This document shows, piece after piece, positions 5,234 through 6,516 of a stretch of 6,516 nucleotides of DNA. How positions within the stretch are numbered: the first letter of the stretch is position 1; each line of letters opens with the position of its first letter. This stretch comes from an uncultured Planctomycetota bacterium (GTDB taxonomy: Bacteria; Planctomycetota; Planctomycetia; Pirellulales; Thermoguttaceae), in contig CADBTE010000230.1 of NCBI GenBank assembly GCA_902797455.1, positions 1 to 6,516 of the forward strand, in the 5' to 3' direction. The notes beneath the pieces are model-generated. The model was not told where the DNA came from. It searched no databases and saw only the letters and a list, made by a program, of their open reading frames with translations. The position numbers and the translations under genes were made by a program.

Positions 5234-6502
5234 ATGATTTGGCCCATGCCGGTGAGAATCCTCGCGCTGGCGCTGGCCGTCTGGGCGGCGATGGGGCTGT
5301 TTTCACGCGGCGCCTTGGCCGAAACCAGTACCGCGGCCCCGGTTCTTTCCTCGGCTCCTGAAACGAAAACGGTTCATCTGGTTTTAAAACCCGATGACTC
5401 GAAACGATCCGATTCGGTTCGAACCAAACGCCCGACCGACGTGATCGCACGGCTTATCGTCGATTACCGGGGGGAGGATCGATCGGGGAACCAGGTCGGT
5501 TTTGCCGCGGTGGAGTTTCCCGACGGCCGTTTAGAGGTGATTCCCCATTCGGATATCGTCCTTATGGAGGAGACCGACGAATCGTTTCGCCCCTTGGACG
5601 CCGAGGAGCTTGGCGAGCAGTTGAGCGCCGAGGCCGGGGCGGGATTTAAGATCCTCAAGAGCCGGCATTTTCTCTTTGTCTATAACACATCCGAAGCGTA
5701 CGCCGCCTGGTGTTCCAAGCTTTTTGAGACCCTCTATCTGGGGTTTGACAAATATCAAACGCAGCGTGAATTGAACCTGAGCGATCCCGAGTTCGTGATG
5801 CCGGTGATTATATTTCCGAACAGAGAGGTCTTCACCAATTACGCCGAGCGCGACATGTTAAGCGCCGATGGGATCGCCGCCTACTACAACCGAGTCACCA
5901 ACCGCGTCGTCCTCTATGATCTCTCGGAAGAGGAGACCGCGGGGGAACCGCGGAAACGGCGCCGGCTCAATTCTCAGCAGATCGCCGAGTTTCTCGCTCG
6001 CCCGAACGCGGAGCTGAATGTCTCTACTATTGTCCATGAGGCGACCCATCAAATCGCGTTCAACCGCAAGATGTTCCCTCGAACCGGTCCTTATCCCCTT
6101 TGGCTGGTGGAGGGACTGTCGATGGCGTTTGAGACCCCAAGCAAGGACTCCGTCACCGGTTGGAATCGACGCTACAGTGCCGTTCACCCGAATCTGGAGC
6201 GTCATCGGCAGCTGATCTCCTATCTGCAGAAAATGCCGGCCGATCCGATCCGCGATATCGTTCGAAGCAATCAGTTCGAGGGGAATTTACTCGACAGCTA
6301 CGCGGTCGCCTGGGGGCTGTTTCACTACCTGAACGTCAAGCAGCCAAAGAAACTCAGTGCGTATATCACGCTAGTCGCCCAAAAATATCCGTATCAAAAG
6401 TACACCCCCGAAGAACGCCTCGCCGATTTCGAAGCGGTCTTCGGAGATGACTGGGAACGTTTCTATAAAGGTTTCTTTCGGTATATGATGTCGATTAAAT
6501 AG
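5234..6502 (+). CDS. Secreted DUF1570-type zinc metallopeptidase homologue
   Basis: With the ATG at 5234 this is a 422-residue exported protein. Its signal peptide has a short head 'MIWPMPVR', a hydrophobic core (9-22) and an ALA cleavage motif at 27-29. A small beta-rich region follows (70-110, 'RLIVDYRGEDRSGNQVGF'). The DUF1570-like part starts near 'SRHFLFVYNTSEAYAAW' (143-159), continues through 'VIIFPNREVFTNYA' (191-204) and 'AAYYNRVTNRVVLYDL' (215-230), and reaches HEATH (268-272). The candidate ligands are His268 and His272 with Glu269 as general base; 'WLVEGLSMAFE' (290-300) supplies Glu293 as third ligand, the gluzincin arrangement. 'SYAVAWGLFHYL' (355-366) is also typical of the family. 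The frame is open back to ATG 5159, but that adds a cysteine-rich 25-residue extension before the signal peptide and has no close SD. All key residues are intact. Substrate and role are not known for the family. It is divergent from the HEAT lipoprotein and ends 14 bases before the window edge. Confidence 0.88.
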   Translation: MIWPMPVRILALALAVWAAMGLFSRGALAETSTAAPVLSSAPETKTVHLVLKPDDSKRSDSVRTKRPTDVIARLIVDYRGEDRSGNQVGFAAVEFPDGRLEVIPHSDIVLMEETDESFRPLDAEELGEQLSAEAGAGFKILKSRHFLFVYNTSEAYAAWCSKLFETLYLGFDKYQTQRELNLSDPEFVMPVIIFPNREVFTNYAERDMLSADGIAAYYNRVTNRVVLYDLSEEETAGEPRKRRRLNSQQIAEFLARPNAELNVSTIVHEATHQIAFNRKMFPRTGPYPLWLVEGLSMAFETPSKDSVTGWNRRYSAVHPNLERHRQLISYLQKMPADPIRDIVRSNQFEGNLLDSYAVAWGLFHYLNVKQPKKLSAYITLVAQKYPYQKYTPEERLADFEAVFGDDWERFYKGFFRYMMSIK

Positions 6503-6516
6503 CGCGGCGCGGCATA

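Overview
The window looks like chromosomal DNA of a planctomycete (Pirellulales-like; family-level placement is a guess). The clearest pointer is the last gene, a secreted DUF1570-type zinc metallopeptidase homologue, a family found mostly in Planctomycetes. Other pointers are a HEAT-repeat lipoprotein opening with a 'GC..PF' lipobox region, a membrane acyltransferase with a Pro/Ser/Thr-rich N-terminal tail, a moderately GC-rich base composition, and several starts without an obvious Shine-Dalgarno (SD) site. No rRNA, tRNA, CRISPR array, insertion sequence or phage gene was seen. Genes are densely packed and every gap is under 180 bases.

Layout. (1) 99-1327, plus strand: a two-gene unit with an arrestin-like beta-sandwich protein and a P-loop ATPase that starts inside its stop codon (GTGA overlap). 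This is the least understood part of the window and the best candidate for an undescribed system. (2) 1343-5058, minus strand: a three-gene cluster. In transcription order it is a HEAT-repeat lipoprotein (4195-5058), a MATE-family efflux transporter (2744-4165, 29 bases later) and a NagX/HGSNAT-like (DUF5009-type) membrane acyltransferase (1343-2641, 102 bases later, with its own possible promoter in the gap). It meets unit 1 tail to tail with only 15 bases between the stop codons. (3) 5234-6502, plus strand: the DUF1570 protein, divergent from the cluster.

The 5059-5233 intergenic region is compact and structured. It holds two candidate sigma70-type promoters on opposite strands, each with a 17-base spacer. 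Their -10 boxes are the two arms of a perfect 6-base inverted repeat, so the two directions should compete. A second 6-base dyad covers the minus-strand -35 box and would fold in the plus-strand leader.

Working together: the lipoprotein, MATE exporter, membrane acyltransferase and secreted peptidase homologue all act at or beyond the cytoplasmic membrane, which suggests an envelope-related neighbourhood. No substrate can be read from the sequence. The arrestin-like/ATPase pair is cytosolic in appearance and has no visible functional link to the rest.
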